A DNA stretch of 64,000 bases, taken from assembly GCF_027595985.1 (NCBI RefSeq), contig NC_073306.1, positions 101,786,984-101,850,983 on the forward strand, in the 5' to 3' direction. The stretch is from Sorex araneus. Its lineage: Eukaryota; Chordata; Mammalia; Eulipotyphla; Soricidae. A model generated the notes under the pieces. The model was not told the origin of the DNA, searched no databases, and was given only the letters and a program-made list of their open reading frames with translations. Below are positions 1 through 15,496 of this stretch, piece after piece; the first letter of the stretch is position 1, and every line of letters begins with the position of its first letter. The translations under genes and the position numbers were made by a program.

Positions 1-1182
1 GCAAGTTCCTAGTTTATTTTCTTGCCTGTCCCTTACCTCTTGCTTGCTTTTTCTTATCCCTTAACCTTATTTCATTTGTAACATTTCTATTAATCTAAAT
101 CTTCATTAATTTTCTTATACTTTCTTCCCACTCTAGGCCTATGGCTATGTTAATGTACAGACTCATTATTCTGCACTCCATGTTCTGCAGACAGCCATCC
201 AGGTTATTTGTGTTTTATTTTTTGGTCTGTGTCATAAAACATTGTCTAATATTCAGTCTTTTCAATAAATTCTCAACCATTTACTTTGACTTTTAAAATT
301 CAAATGCACTAAAATTTAAATCAAGCTATTTTTGAAATTTTCAATAATTTCTTAATTTACATCTGATCTTTTTTTGTCAGATTCTTGAGGGCATGTACAA
401 AGCAGTTAAATCTCTGTTCTTTATTCCTTTAGTGTCATTTTCTCACAATTTCTGCCCCACTGTCGCTTTTTGCTTTCTTTTTATTGGATTTGTTTCCATT
501 TTTTTTTCATTTGTAGAGTTCTACACAAAATGTAAGTGAAGGTGAAGTTTTTGTCACTGATTTGGCGCCTAAATCCAAAGGACTAAACCCCCCCTTCCCC
601 ATAGAAAACATATCCACATTTTCACATAGGTGCATATATTACACATTATACAGTCAATTAAAACAGGTCAGGCACTAAGAATTCTCTTCCTCACCCCTGA
701 TTCCTCTGGCAGTAGTAGAAGGGTATGCAGAATTTTCTATGTAGTACCTTCAGTGACTTCATGGACCATCAGATAGAAGTCAGAGGATTCTGAGCTTGAT
801 TATAGAAGAATAAGCAGAGCTAGAGATAGTCAGTGAAGACCAGGATATGAGTCAAACTGTCAGATTCGTCAGATTCCTGGATTATAGTATTATGGGGCAT
901 ATAACTATAATAATCCATACATTAAAATTCCAACCTCCAGTTTTCTTAGAATGTAACTATTTGGAGTAGTTTCTCATTAATTAAAAAAAATTCAATTACA
1001 TTGGTTTACAAAACTATATTTGTTTTAAAAATAAAAAAAAAACACCTCTTCAAATTTTAGCACTACCACACTCAAGCATCAATTCCCCCTTTAGCATAGC
1101 CAATAGGATCTGTTCTACCTGCTTTTCCTCCCCCATCATGTGACTTCAGTTCTGCAGTCAGAATTCAAGTGATGTGTTTCTT
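1..1182. other. AT-rich unique sequence, no gene seen
   Basis: No open frame of coding character and no repeat I can name. The stretch 900-1180 may be the far end of the old L1M remnant that resumes at 2105, because the young L1 at 1183 seems to have been inserted inside it. That is a weak inference from colinearity only. Confidence 0.5.
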
Positions 1183-2104
1183 TTTCTTTTTTTTTTATAT
1201 TAGTTTATTTTTAATTAGAGATTCATCGTGAGGGTACAGTTACAGATCCATACATCTTTGTGCTCATGCTTCCCCCATACAAAGTTCAATAACCCATCCC
1301 TTCACCAGTGCCCATTCTCCACCACCCGTAAACCCAACATCCCTCCCCCCCTCCCCAGACCCGTCTCCCCTCACCCCACCCTGCCACTGTGGCAGGGAAT
1401 TCCCTTTTGTTCTCTCTCTCTGATTAGGTGTTGTGGTTTGCAATAGAGGTGTTGAGTGGCCATTGTGTTCAGTCTCTAGTCTGTATTCCACCCGCCTCAC
1501 CCTTCCCCCACATGTCCTCCAACCACATTTTACTTGGTGGTCCCTTCCCTGAGTTACCCAGAATGAGAGACCAGCTTCCAAGCCATGGAAATATTCTCCT
1601 GGTACTTATTTCTACTATTCTTGGTCGTTAGTCTTATAGTCTATTATTCTATATTCCACAGATGAGTGCAATCTTTCTATGTCTGTCTCTCTCTTTCTGA
1701 CTCATTTCACTTAGCATGATACTTTCCATGTTGATCCACTTATATGTAAACGTCATGACCTCATTTTTTCTAACAGCTGCATAGTATTCCATTGTATAGA
1801 TGTACCAGAGTTTCTTCAACCAGTCATCTGTTCTAGGGCACTCGGGTTTTTTCCAGATTCTGGCTATTGTAAACAGTGCTGCGGTGAACATATAAGTGCA
1901 TATGTCACTTCGACTATACTTTTTGGCTTTTCTGGGTTATATTCCCAGCAGTGGTATTGCTGGGTCAAATGGGAGTTCAACCTCTAGTTTTTTGAGAATC
2001 GTCCATACTGTTTTCCAAAAGGGCTGAACTAGCCGGCATTCCCACCAGCAGTGTAGAAGGGTCCCTTTCTCCCCACATCCTCTCCAACAGCGGTTTCTTT
2101 TCCT
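1183..2104 (-). mobile_element. 5'-truncated L1, 3' end
   Basis: On the minus strand this reads as the end of L1 ORF2 followed by the shrew L1 3'UTR. The ORF2 C-terminal signature is clear at 1649-1920 ([18 protein letters not shown], then [17 protein letters not shown]). It is the same product as the other L1 3' ends at 34916, 36324 and 45708. The T-rich run at 1183-1197 is the complement of the A-tail. A short TGTTTCTTT occurs at about 1174 and again at 2105, which may be the target-site duplication. Only the last ~900 bp of the element is present, so it cannot move. Confidence 0.85.
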
Positions 2105-2665
2105 TGTTTCTTTATATTCTATGTGAGTGAAATCATCAGATCTTTCTCCTTTGAATTGCTTTACTTCTTCTCTTGAAGAATGGCCATGTTTTACTTTCCT
2201 TCTTAGGCTTCAGGGTATAAGCCATCCTGGCAATGTTAGAGGGCCTGCAGAGACACACTTGGAGTGTGGATGGGAGCATCCAAAACTGAACCTGTTGATG
2301 CTCAGGGGACCAAATATTGCTAGGAATCAAATTGGGGTGAGTTACAATCAAGGCATGCATCTTAACACTTTTAATATCTCTCCCTCTCCTTCCAAGATTT
2401 AATCTTTTCTTAGTAGCTGAGAAGTATTTCACTATGTTTAAACAACACATTCTTATTTATTCATCTGATGTTGAGCACTTAGGTTGTTTCCACATCTTGG
2501 TTATTGCAGAGTGTTGTAGCAAATACAGAAGTGCAAATATTCTTTGAATTACTGTTTATATATTTTTTGGATGTACTCCTAGGAGTTGAATTGAGTAATA
2601 TATCACCCTATGCTTTCCATAGAGACTGTTTCAGTTTGCAACCCCATCAGTAAGCAAGGCTTCCT
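2105..2665 (-). mobile_element. old L1M remnant, interrupted
   Basis: Reads like the antisense of an ancient placental L1 3' region. There is a 'gtgagtgaaatcat' type start; then, after a SINE insertion, text equivalent to 'gagaagtatttcactatg' and 'ggttgtttccacatcttgg', ending near the 'cagtttgcaaccccatcag' site. It is very diverged from the young L1s here. The SINE at 2216-2400 splits it. Confidence 0.65.
2216..2400 (-). mobile_element. diverged A-tailed SINE (SOR type)
   Basis: The core 'gatgctcaggggacca', the 'aatcaaattggggtgag' B-box area and the 'aaggcatgcatcttaac' A-box area align in order with the intact copy at 12121. Many substitutions mark it as old. It lies inside an L1M remnant. 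Confidence 0.6.
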
Positions 2666-2689
2666 ATTGGAGATAGTCTCTTTAAAGAG

Positions 2690-2960
2690 TTAATAGAGTG
2701 AAAGTGGGGTCCGTTGGGTGCAGTTCTGGTCGAATAGGTTGGTGCCTGTATAAGAACAGAAATAGACATGAGTAATGTGTGTGTAGAAAGACAACCTTGG
2801 AACAAACAACAAGAAGATGGTCATCTACAAGGCAAAGAGAGGCCTCAGGAAAAACGGAATTTTCCCACCCTTGATTTTGAATGTCTAAGAACTCTGAGAA
2901 AATAAATTTCTGTTGCTAAGGCCACAAGTCTTGGGTATTCTGTTGTAACAGTCCTGAAAA
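2690..2960 (+). mobile_element. MLT1-type MaLR LTR fragment
   Basis: Several blocks are colinear with MLT1 LTRs of ancient mammalian MaLR endogenous retroviruses. These are a 'gtggggtcc...ttggg' block, 'ggtgcctgtataagaa', 'agaagatggtcatctacaa', 'gaactctgagaaaataaatttctgttg' with its AATAAA signal, and a 'ttctgttgtaacagtcc' end. The 5' part is missing. It has no coding content and is expected in all placental genomes. Confidence 0.7.
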
Positions 2961-3896
2961 AAAATCGAGTAAGCGAAATTCCTGGCTAATCAATATGGCA
3001 GCTTAAAACTGAGTGGTTTCTTGGAGAAAGAGAAAGAACCCTAAAAGGTAGATGATAATCCAGCTTGCTTACAGTATAAAAAATCCCTTTCATGAATATT
3101 TCTCACAAATTTGTAGACTTTGAATTTACTGTAAGAAGAGTGAAATGATGAATCACTAAATATGCTGAGCTACAAGTTATTTATAACATTCACATCAAGA
3201 GAATTCTTTATTATAAACAAAGCAACACACAAAAAGCTTGATATTTGAGGAACTTACATCCCTTCCTCTAAGAAAAAGTTTTCACAATTCAGGTAAGTTT
3301 CCTGAATCAGGGTTTGTGCTAGTTTAAAAGGAAGATGCACTAAAATTGGAATAGGGTTTTAAATTGGTTTTATGACAAAGGCTATAAATTATACTTGGTG
3401 ACTCAAATTATTCATGAGAGAGAGGAGATCTTGATTTATGCACTAGTTCTGTGTAAATTTTATTTTTGTAAAGTAAATCACTTTTCCCATTGACTCACAT
3501 TACAATTTGAGATATGCTTTTTCTTCTTACTTGAGTAATTTTCAGTTGACACAGGCCTCTTGCACTTCCCTACAAGCATTTAATGAGCTAAATGCAAACA
3601 CTTAAATGCAGCATAGCTGTTAGAAGCATTTATTCATCAAATCCACAGTAAATGCTTACTGAAGGCCAATTCCAGTTGTGGAGGGACTGCAGATTCAGAA
3701 GCCTGGAACCCCTGGATTCAAGATGCATATGGTCATTGGTAGTCTGAAAAACTCTTTGAGAAACAAATAATCAGCCTCTTAATGACAACGTCTCATAACA
3801 TGGATGTTCTTAAAAACTAAATTACATGTCACTATAAAGAATTCTGTTATGGTTTGCTCAGATCAAAGTGCTAATGACCCTCTACCCCTGTCGTTT
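2961..3896. other. unique sequence, nothing recognised
   Basis: AT-rich, without a long frame, microsatellite or family I can name. Confidence 0.5.
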
Positions 3897-4050
3897 ATTT
3901 TATTATTTGCTTGTTTGCCCACACTTGGTCATTATCATAGGCTACAACTGGCAGCGTTGGGAGGTCATATGTGGTTCTAAAATTTGAACCGTTGTCATAG
4001 CTGCAGCCACATATGAGGCAAATCCTTTAATCTTAATATCTCTCATGCTC
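3897..4050 (-). mobile_element. very diverged SINE remnant
   Basis: 'ggtcatatgtggttctaaaatttgaacc' followed by 'cacatatgaggcaaatcc' keeps the order of the antisense SINE 3' half, B box and A box. The 3' tail is eroded. Assignment rests on order rather than identity. Confidence 0.4.
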
Positions 4051-4059
4051 TGTATCTGT

Positions 4060-4490
4060 TCTTATCCATGTTTGGCCCAGTCTTCCTTCTCCCTTCCTTT
4101 ATCGTTCCTCTCTAATCCCACTCCATCACATACTGTTTGTTGATTGACAGCTATGGTTTTGGTGAACACTATTGCCTTATCCTATTACCACCAACATTCC
4201 CTAGACCCCTCTGCCTGTTCCCGTGCGCTACTTTCAGTCCACCTCATTGCCACCCCCACACTTCCCTCCCAACACTGTATTCTCAGATTTATGATTGAGT
4301 GCCCAACTTTTGTTATAAATTCAAATTGTCCATACCTTTGTTTCTCTATATACTATAGATGAGTGAGGTCATTTTGGCATTGTCCTTTAGTTGTAGACTT
4401 ATTTTGTTCAAATTGATACCCTTCAGTTCACTCCAAGTTGCCACAAACTGCATAATTTTATTTTTCCTGTGGCTTCAACATATTCAAAAA
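4060..4490 (-). mobile_element. old L1M 3'-end remnant
   Basis: Matches the antisense of ancient L1 3' ends: 'tatagatgagtgaggtcatt', 'cactccaagttgccacaaactgcataattttattttt', 'ggcttcaacatattc'. Diverged and truncated. Confidence 0.5.
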
Positions 4491-7400
4491 AACCACATAA
4501 AATTGTATGTAAAATCAAGTATGTGTACATGTACATTTTCCTAGGGAAAGAGTTTATTCTATCAATTTATCAAAAGACTTTATGATCTTAAAATGATTAG
4601 TTAATAAATAAATTTATTAATTGTCTCCATCTCATTTTCATAGATGGTGTTCTTATAAATATAACTTTACTGTACGCAAACAATTTTGAGAAAATAAGGT
4701 ATAGTTCTTAAGGAGGATTAACTTATATCCATGAAGCATGTATATAAGCTCCTAAAATGTTCATTGGCTTTTAATAGGCCTTGTAGGGTCAATAGGGAAT
4801 GCCTAAATAAAAACTAAAGAACTTACAAAATTTTGTTTTAATTGGTTACTTAGCCTTATGGTATAAGGATGAGTAAGTCAAGTTTAGAGCAGTTGGAGCT
4901 GGATGGACAGTTGCCATAAACAGCTAATCGCTCCATCAGGAGCTAGGTAATAATTGTGCAGAAAAGCTCATTAAGTATGGATGGCCAGTTATGTAAGGGA
5001 TCTATTTTTAATATTGTGCTCATCTATAAGTGGTAAGCAAGTTATTGACTTGAAATATTTTATTGCATGGAAAGCATTACTAACATTTTCCATTTTCTAT
5101 TCATGTTTCTCCTCATTATTTCTCTTAGGCTAATACTGTTTGGACACAGCGATCACATTAACAGTACCCACCCTTGAATGCGCTTTATAAAAACACAAAG
5201 TATTTGTTGATTCTTTATGGGTTTTATATCTAATAAAAGCTAGTTAGAATCCAAAACCTTAACAGCAATGTGTTGTGTTCTCCCTGCTGTTAAAAACCAG
5301 CAGGAAAACATTTTTTTAAGCAACAGAATTAAGCTGCAAGTTAGAAGTAAATGAACACTTTCCAACAATAAGATCTGCTAAATTACTGCATTTATATCCT
5401 TTCCTTAATCCCTATTATGAAGATCACACAATGAAGAATATCTCTGTATAATGAAAACTGTTGCTAACTGGAACACGATAACACAAAGCAGAATTCCATC
5501 TGTTAGAATAATGTTGGAACCTCTAATTTTGCAATTGTTGGGAGTCCATCATTACTTTTCTATTTATTTAAAATATATATTCAAAAACATAATGCTTCAA
5601 GCTTCACAATAAGGCTTTGGTGATATGTTCTATAAAAACATGTCACTATACTTTTCTCTGTACTTGCCAGCCAAAGTCTTTTACAAGGGAACAAAGGAAA
5701 CCTCTAATATTGAATTTAAGACATTCAGAACTTACAGAAAACAGACGGAAAAAATAAAAGTCTTCTCAACTGTATTGTGAGTTGTGGTACATGGAGTAGA
5801 TACATGGACTCCATTATGCTGGTGGGGTGTTTGAATTTCAGAGGAGTCTTTAATGTTACAGCATCTGGTCTTGATTTTCCAGGCCATGTGAACTTTTTCA
5901 CTTGGGACCCTTTCCAGCAACTTTGTGGAATCAAGGGCATGGTGGACAAATACGGGCTCAGTCATCTCAGAGAATTTAGAAAAGTAAAAACTGTTGGTTG
6001 TGATTCAGGGGACTTTTGTTGCAAAGCATAATTTTTAGCTTACAGAAATCATAGAAAGATGGTTGTTCAGCGGTCTGGAAGGAGACTCTAATAAAAGCTC
6101 AATTCTGCATTTCCATTTAGTTTAAATATGTTTCAGTTATGAACAGAGCTTGAGGAGTTGGAGACGGAAGTGGGAAGGAACATCTTTTCCTTGGCAAACA
6201 GCCTCATAGCCAGAAAGTACTTAGCTTTTTGCTCTTGGTCCCACAGTCCTCAAGAGTAGCAGAATTAGGATTAGAATCCAGTTTCACGCACTATACTCTA
6301 AGTCCGATATTTTGTGTCAGATGCCTAATTTAAAGATGTATGTGCTATTCTATTTCTTTGCTTCTGAGCAGATGGTAACCAGTGCCACAAAGAGCTCCAG
6401 CTATAGGATTTTCCATACCAGATTGAGGCTGCTGTAACTACCAGTTTAACCGTTTGACTTTATGCAAACTCTCTTTTTTCTCTTATTTGTTTGATGCTCT
6501 CTACTTTTCTTTCCTAATTTCATCCTCTAAAGTCAACAGAAATGAGAAAAGTGAGATGAAAGAAGAGCTCAAGGTAGCATTTTAAGTTCCTGTGTCTTAC
6601 CTCTCAAATTCTAGGGATAAATATTTCAGTGAAAATAAAAAACAGTTTCTCTCCCTCTTGGTTAAGATGATGACTTCTCATTGCCCCTCTGACAGGTCCC
6701 TTGCTGAGCTGCTCTCTGTTTAGGTTTCTTCATCTAGAAGGTAGAGACAATACAGTTCTAGGGTAGAATTCAGGGAATTTAAATGATAATTACCAAAAAC
6801 TCTTTTTTTCCCCCTTAACTGAGACTCAAAATTACCTTTCATTTCAGAGTTTACCTTTATTTCAGCTTGAACAAAAACAACATTACCTGAAAATGCCTGA
6901 AAGATCTCTTTTGTACAAAATGCACTTCCTTACACCCTGAGGAGATCTTCTCACAAAGGCTGTTATCTTTCACAGCCCAGAGCGTTATTCAGTTGAATTT
7001 CCCAACACAACAACCACTGAGTGTTTGATATACAGATGTCTTGGGATCCAAGAAGCAGATTTAGGTAAGTAGGGAGCTGGAGATGTGTAGCAATCACCAG
7101 TAAATACCCTTCTCGGGTGCCGGGCTGGTTTTGTTGCTGGGTAGTCCATCACTGGTCCAGGTAGAGCTGCCTCTTACTCAGGAATATTCTCGACTATTTC
7201 CGGCTGCAATGTTGAGGTGATGAAATATTGCAGTATGCGTGTGCATTTTCACTTTTCCAATAATCCTTGCCTCTCTGCTGCCGTATATGTCTTCTATTCC
7301 ACACTCAGCCACATTGGTTCCTGTTGCTCATTTGGCTTTGCTAACTTCATAAATACAAATTTTATGGTTACTTTCCTGACTCTGTCTTAAATGCTTCCCA

Positions 7401-8794
7401 CACTGTCAGTTCCCCATGCATTTTCTGAGCTGCAGCCAGTTTTCTTTAACGAGCTGTAAGTTTCTTCACAGTCTGTTAAAAACCACTATTTCTTTACTGC
7501 TGTCCTATCTTCTCTTATCAATATTTGAAATCTTGTTATCACCAGGTTGCCCAAGAATAGCATCTGCAGCTAAATTAACAGGGATAAAATTACAAGATCT
7601 ATCAATCTTCATGCTTCATGATGTAGAGAGGTCATTAACTGAGGTCAGGAGAAACTTTCCCCTGACAGCAAGTTCCTTTAGAATCAGTGCATTATGGGAA
7701 CATTTACAAATTAGTGTCATTATATTTAGGAGCATCTGGTATGAACCCCTTGTCATAATCAAGATTATGGGAAGACAATTAATAGGTTCTTGTGGATTTT
7801 CTTTAACCTTCATTTTCATTTAAAAAGGAAATCTAGATGAATTTCAGTTATTTTACCTAAAAAGTTTTTCCTTTTTTTTTTCCTTTCCAAAGTTATTAAT
7901 TCACTGGCCAAGGACTTCATCTTGAATTGCAAAGTTTGCTATAATTGGATACGTAATGGTAGTTAATATAAGGTGACAATATTATTACTTTACTTTCAGC
8001 CACATATGTCCTAGGCCTATCATGTCATTACTTGTCATAATGCTAGAGCTGGAGGGGACAACAGAAATCAACTGCTATAACATTTTCTAAAGCCCTTTCT
8101 GTGGCACACCACATCTGTGCAATGTTACAGGATACAACTTAGAGGGAGAAGATTTGTGGTCACATAATCAAACAGTTCTCTTATCCACATGACTTCTTAG
8201 AACTTATAGGATACAAGCACCCTCAAAGAATTTTCTAGAAGAGTCATGATATGCAGCATTTAAAATATATGTAGTCATGGCTTTTTTTTCTGTATCAAAG
8301 CTCTTAAGTGTTTAATAAGTAGTAGGTGCTTTGGTTACTACTGGTCCATTCTTGTCCCTTCATTTTATAGATGAAGATTTGGAATCAAAGGAAGAAGCTC
8401 ATGATAATCCAATGATAAATGACAGAGATAGTGCAAAAATCTTGTCATCTGACCACTTTAGTCTGCACATGGAGGACAAGTCTATCAGAACCTTCTCAAG
8501 TTGTGGTGTGTTAAGACACAAATTTGCATTCTTCTCTCATTCTCTAGAACAACTTCTTCTGAGTCCAGTGGTGATTTGCCACTGGCATTCCTGGCCCATT
8601 TTGGAGGTTGGAATGACTGACTACTCCCAGTTAGGGGTTCTGTGGGAGACAGAACTGTAAATGCTAATCTGGTAAAGTTTCAGGAATACTCGGTCAGTTG
8701 GTCATACTCACTATGCTTTTCTCCATGTAACATGAGGGCTCACTATACTGAATTATTTCCTTTGCTGCCTCCATGGATCCTGTTAGCACCATTC
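4491..8794. other. 4.3 kb unique sequence, no gene supported
   Basis: The longest largely repeat-free part of the window. Open frames (for example at 5777-6031 and 7416-7823) are short, lack recognisable domains and overlap frames on the other strand. I do not call any of them genes. 7100-7230 is less AT-rich than its surroundings and could be a conserved non-coding or exonic element, but nothing in the sequence proves it. Confidence 0.5.
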
Positions 8795-8915
8795 TACACC
8801 CTGCTCTGTGTTCCAGAATTTGGTCTCAGGAATCATATGAGATGCTGGAGATAGAACTTGGGTTGGCCACTGAAAAACAAGTACCTTACCCACTTTATAT
8901 CTCCTCCCACGCCTT
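8795..8915 (-). mobile_element. diverged SINE remnant
   Basis: 'ctctgtgttcc', 'caggaatcatatgagatgctgga', 'gaacttgggttggcca', 'aagtaccttacccactt' follow the order of an antisense A-tailed SINE. The A-tail side is lost. Confidence 0.5.
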
Positions 8916-9285
8916 CTCTCTTTCTTAAAAAGGGCAATCCATCCCCTGGGGGTAGCAATGGCCAGCTGTAGGGTGGGAATTTTCTGTTTGTGTGCTTATT
9001 TCTGGGTAGGACACTGAATAATTCTTTTTTCTTCTGAAAAGAGGGTGGAAGGTCAAATAAGTTACGAAAACTCCGGATACTATGAAGAGTCAGGTACTGT
9101 GCTTAATTCTATGGATACTGTGGTGACTAAGATAGTCTGTGGTTTTGTAAGAATAATGTTCCCACAGGAAAGTCTGCCATATACAAGCAATAAATAAAAT
9201 TATCACAAGTTGAGATAAATCCTATGTAAGATATTAGCAAGAAACATAAAGAGGATATAAGGAAAGAAATATTTAATTTAGGAGT

Positions 9286-9286
<1 letters not shown>

Positions 9287-9342
<56 letters not shown>
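9287..9342. repeat. (GT)28 microsatellite
   Basis: Uninterrupted GT dinucleotide run, likely polymorphic. Confidence 0.95.
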
Positions 9343-9345
<3 letters not shown>

Positions 9346-9870
9346 GGAAGGACATGTAAAGACATGCCATTTAGGTTCACAGAGAAATAACCAGAAGATG
9401 CAAAGAAAGAATTCTGTTTGTAAAAAGAACATGGCCAATGTCATTAAAGTTGGCAAAAACTTTTGAGGGATTGAGAGACTAGAAAGAATGTGTGAATATA
9501 GAGAGTAATAAATACATGCTACGGAGGTGGTAGAGAAATTCAAGGCTGAATTTTAACTGTTTGTATTAGAAATCTGGTTTCAATAATATAACATTTGGTA
9601 AGTGTTTCATCATCTTTGTATTTATTTTCTTCATCTGCATAGCAAGGACAAGGATAGTATCTATTATTCTTACTATGAGGATTATTTATTTATACTTATA
9701 AAGTCTGTAATACTTTGCACTTACTAACTCATTTATGTAGCTATATTTGTTGATATATGATTGTATGTATAAATAGTTCCAGATAAACATATCCAAAATA
9801 TGTAAAGGACTTCTCACAGAAAAATAATCTATAGATATATTTTAGAAGTGCCACATAACAGAATACCTTT

Positions 9871-9897
9871 TTGTCAAGACACAACTTGTCTTGACAA
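9871..9897. repeat. perfect 11-bp inverted repeat with 5-nt loop
   Basis: TTGTCAAGACA is followed by the loop CAACT and then its exact complement TGTCTTGACAA. It stands alone in AT-rich sequence and no element boundary is visible beside it. Confidence 0.85.
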
Positions 9898-10838
9898 ACT
9901 TATACCAATGGTAAAATATGTAGGGCATGTTACTAGATTTATTTTTAAAAACTAATGATGCCCTCTTATGTTTTTCTTTAATTTATCATGGGCAAATAGG
10001 GGCTATTTCATTCTTCCCCAGCTAATAATTCACTCTGGCATATATAGATCATTTTTTTTCCTCAAGGAGATTTGAAAGTACAGAAGTATGAGGTACTATT
10101 GATTATTTTAGTAAGTGTACCAGGCCTGTAACTTTATCCTGTTTTTATACCTCATCCAGAATTTAAAGCTATTTTTTCTCCATATTGGCATATTATATTG
10201 GCATATTATAAGGGATCATAGAATAATACTAGATAAAATCTCAGGTGCTCACTGTAGCTTGAATATCAGCAGAATTCATCCCAAGGTTTTTATATGAGTT
10301 CCACATGGTAGTATAATTAATTTTCTATTTTCTTTATACTAATGAAAGATGCATATCATTCTCCTGTCTTTACTTAAAAACTAGAACATAGGGGAATACA
10401 GAATCAACTGGAAGACAGAAATGTAGAGAAAATGTCCATAATCCATATGTTCAAAAATCTGCCCTGGAGAGATGGAGGGACAAGAATAAATATTGGTGGA
10501 ACCTCTGAATGTATTTGCACACCTACAATTTTCCAAAATATTTACTTTTACTTGGTAATCTTTTTGCATACCGTTTAAAAGAAGCTATTCTTCCCATTCA
10601 ACAACTACCTCTTCAGAATAGGTTTCATAATTGGCATGTATTCAGACTGACTGCTTGTTCCTTATTTAATATTTGGGATGAATAGTTTAGGATATTGAAT
10701 GCGACACTCTTTCCAGTTTTGATCAAGGGAATCTATACTAAATAGAGTTGAAAGAATGTCTTGTATTTTCAAATTGTACTTATAAAACAATTGATGCAGG
10801 AAATATTGCATGTTAAGAAGCAGTGACTTCTCTATGGT

Positions 10839-11005
10839 TTTTTTGTTTTTTTTCTTTTTTGTGATGCTCAGGGGTTATTCCTGGTTCTGCACTTAGGAAT
10901 TACTCCTGGCAGTGCTTGGGGGACCATATGGGATGCCTGAAATCGAACCCGGGTTGGCCATGTGCAAGGCAAATGCCCTACCTGCTGTACTATTGCTCTG
11001 ACCCC
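10839..11005 (-). mobile_element. A-tailed SINE (SOR type), complete
   Basis: T-rich run, then the antisense SINE body ending in 'ttgctctgacccc'. Flanked by an imperfect duplication, TCTCTATGGTTTT on the left (from 10829) and TCTCTATAGTTTT on the right (from 11006). B box complement 'atcgaacccgggttgg' is intact. Fairly young. Confidence 0.9.
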
Positions 11006-11155
11006 TCTCTATAGTTTTTAGAAGAATGTGGGCAAAATGGAATATTAGATAACATGCTAGATATACTGAGTTTGACAAGTTTTTTTTTACCTTCTTACCT
11101 AGACAAATGAGTCACTACCTGACTGGGTAGAGCAGAAAGGCTACATAGTTGCATG

Positions 11156-11158
<3 letters not shown>

Positions 11159-11234
<76 letters not shown>
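11159..11234. repeat. (GT)38 microsatellite
   Basis: Uninterrupted GT run of about 76 bases. Confidence 0.95.
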
Positions 11235-11236
<2 letters not shown>

Positions 11237-11374
11237 GGGTGTTATCTCTGTACACTGCCTCTTGCTATTTTGTTCTGCTGTGTACAGTGTCTATTTGGTG
11301 GGAAAAAAGCCAATGACTCTCAGAAGTAGAAAAATGTCTTTAAAGCCTTTTTCAAGGTCTTTATTTTTTAAATT

Positions 11375-11550
11375 TTAGCTTGTGTTGTTTTGGCCACATC
11401 TACTGCTGATCAGGGATTACTCCTGACTCTGTACTTAGGGCTTGCTCTTGATGGTGTTAGGGGAATCATATGCAATGCTGGGGATTGAATCAGGGTGAGT
11501 GGGTATGCAAGGTAAGTGTCTTACCTCCTAGAATATCTCTCTGGCACAGT
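11375..11550 (-). mobile_element. older A-tailed SINE subtype
   Basis: Starts 'ttggccacatctactgctgatcaggg' and ends near 'atctctctggcac'. The 3' half differs from the young type (GGCCACATCTGNTGCT rather than GGGTCACACCCAGCGAT), so it represents an older subfamily. Confidence 0.7.
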
Positions 11551-11604
11551 AACTTAGAACATACCAATGGTATTGATTAAATACTGTTTCTTTATTTCTA
11601 TCTG

Positions 11605-11755
11605 ATATTTGGTCCACAACAGGTGGTGTTCAGGTCTTATCCTGCCTCTATGTTCAGGGATCACTCCTGGTGGTGCTCAGGCATCTGAGACAACTTCGGA
11701 GTCAACCGAAGGCAAGACAAGCTACTTAACCTCTGTACTATCTTGTTAGACCTAG
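11605..11755 (-). mobile_element. old SINE remnant
   Basis: 'ggtccacaacaggtggtgttcagg', 'ttcagggatcactcctggtggtgctcagg', then a degraded A/B-box area. Sits 55 bases after another SINE of the same orientation. Confidence 0.6.
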
Positions 11756-12120
11756 CTCACATTTTTTAATCTCCAAGAAGAGGGATAATGTATATTTTAC
11801 ATCTGGCTTGTGAATAATTCTTTACCAAAGCATCTTTAATTACATGTGAATTTAAAGTCCTAATAACATTTTGTTTTCAAAACCCTTTGTATTTTACAAT
11901 AGTTCACTCTCCCTCTTTACCTGGGACTGAGGGGTCTCTGAGAACACCTGACTTTTATTTCTAAAACCGGTTCATTGGGATAGTTGCTTACTCTAATGAT
12001 ACCATGATATCATATGGCTTTTGTCCCTCTTATTTTTTCCTTCTGGTATCTCTTCTGGTATTCCAGGAGCTTCTGGGAAATAGCTTTTCCATAATTTCCT
12101 ATCTGTTTGGATGTGGGATA

Positions 12121-12299
12121 TATATTTTTTTTTTTGCTTTTAGGGTCATACCCAGCGATGCACAGGGGTTACTCCTGGCTCTGCACTCAGGAATTACTCC
12201 TGGCGGTGCTCAGGGGATCATATGTGATGTTGGGATTCGAGCCCGGGTTGGCCGCGTGCAAGGCAAATGCCCTACCCGCTGTGCTATTGCTCCAGCCCC
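12121..12299 (-). mobile_element. A-tailed SINE (SOR type), young and complete
   Basis: T-run at 12126-12135, full antisense body, and a head ending 'gctattgctccagcccc'. GGATGTG occurs just before (12109) and just after (12300-12307), giving the target-site duplication. The A box (TAGCACAGCGGG complement) and B box (GGTTCGA-like, here 'ttcgagcccggg' antisense) are both readable, so a Pol III promoter may still be present. Confidence 0.92.
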
Positions 12300-12484
12300 A
12301 GGATGTGCGAACTTTTAGCAGGTGTAGTATATATTTATTTCCAGCATCTAGTGCTCTGCTTTTTTGGTCAGTGAAATTTGGAAATAGTTATACTTAATTT
12401 TCTTGACAATTTCACATTATTTTATCTTTTGGTTTTCCTGAAAATTTAGTTAGACACCAAGTGCCACTCTACTAACACTACTAA

Positions 12485-15350
<2,866 letters not shown>

Positions 15351-15496
15351 CTTCCAAAAAGTCACTGTCACTGTCATCCCGTTGCTCATCAATTTGCTCA
15401 AGCAGGCACCAGTACCCGTGGAGTATTTGACATGCCAAAAAACAGTAACAGCAGGTCTCACAATGGAGATTTTACTGGTGCCCGCTTCCAAAAAGT
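15351..15496 (-). mobile_element. RTE-tailed SINE with 5' inversion (twin-priming form)
   Basis: A perfect 12-bp duplication, CTTCCAAAAAGT, flanks the insert (15351-15362 and 15485-15496). The left part (15363-15412) is the antisense of the SINE 3' end, starting in the CACTGTCACTGTC tail. The right part (15413-15484) is a piece of the same SINE in sense orientation (GTATTTGACATGCCAAAA to ACTGGTGCCCGC). Both parts contain the ACTGGTGCC segment, so they meet head to head with a short overlap. On the minus strand this is a 3' part in the correct orientation with its 5' part inverted, which is the classic twin-priming outcome. Confidence 0.85.

Noticed and set aside
7416-7823. 135-codon frame on the plus strand
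   Set aside because: No recognisable domain, no splice or promoter support, AT-rich codon use, and an opposing frame overlaps it.
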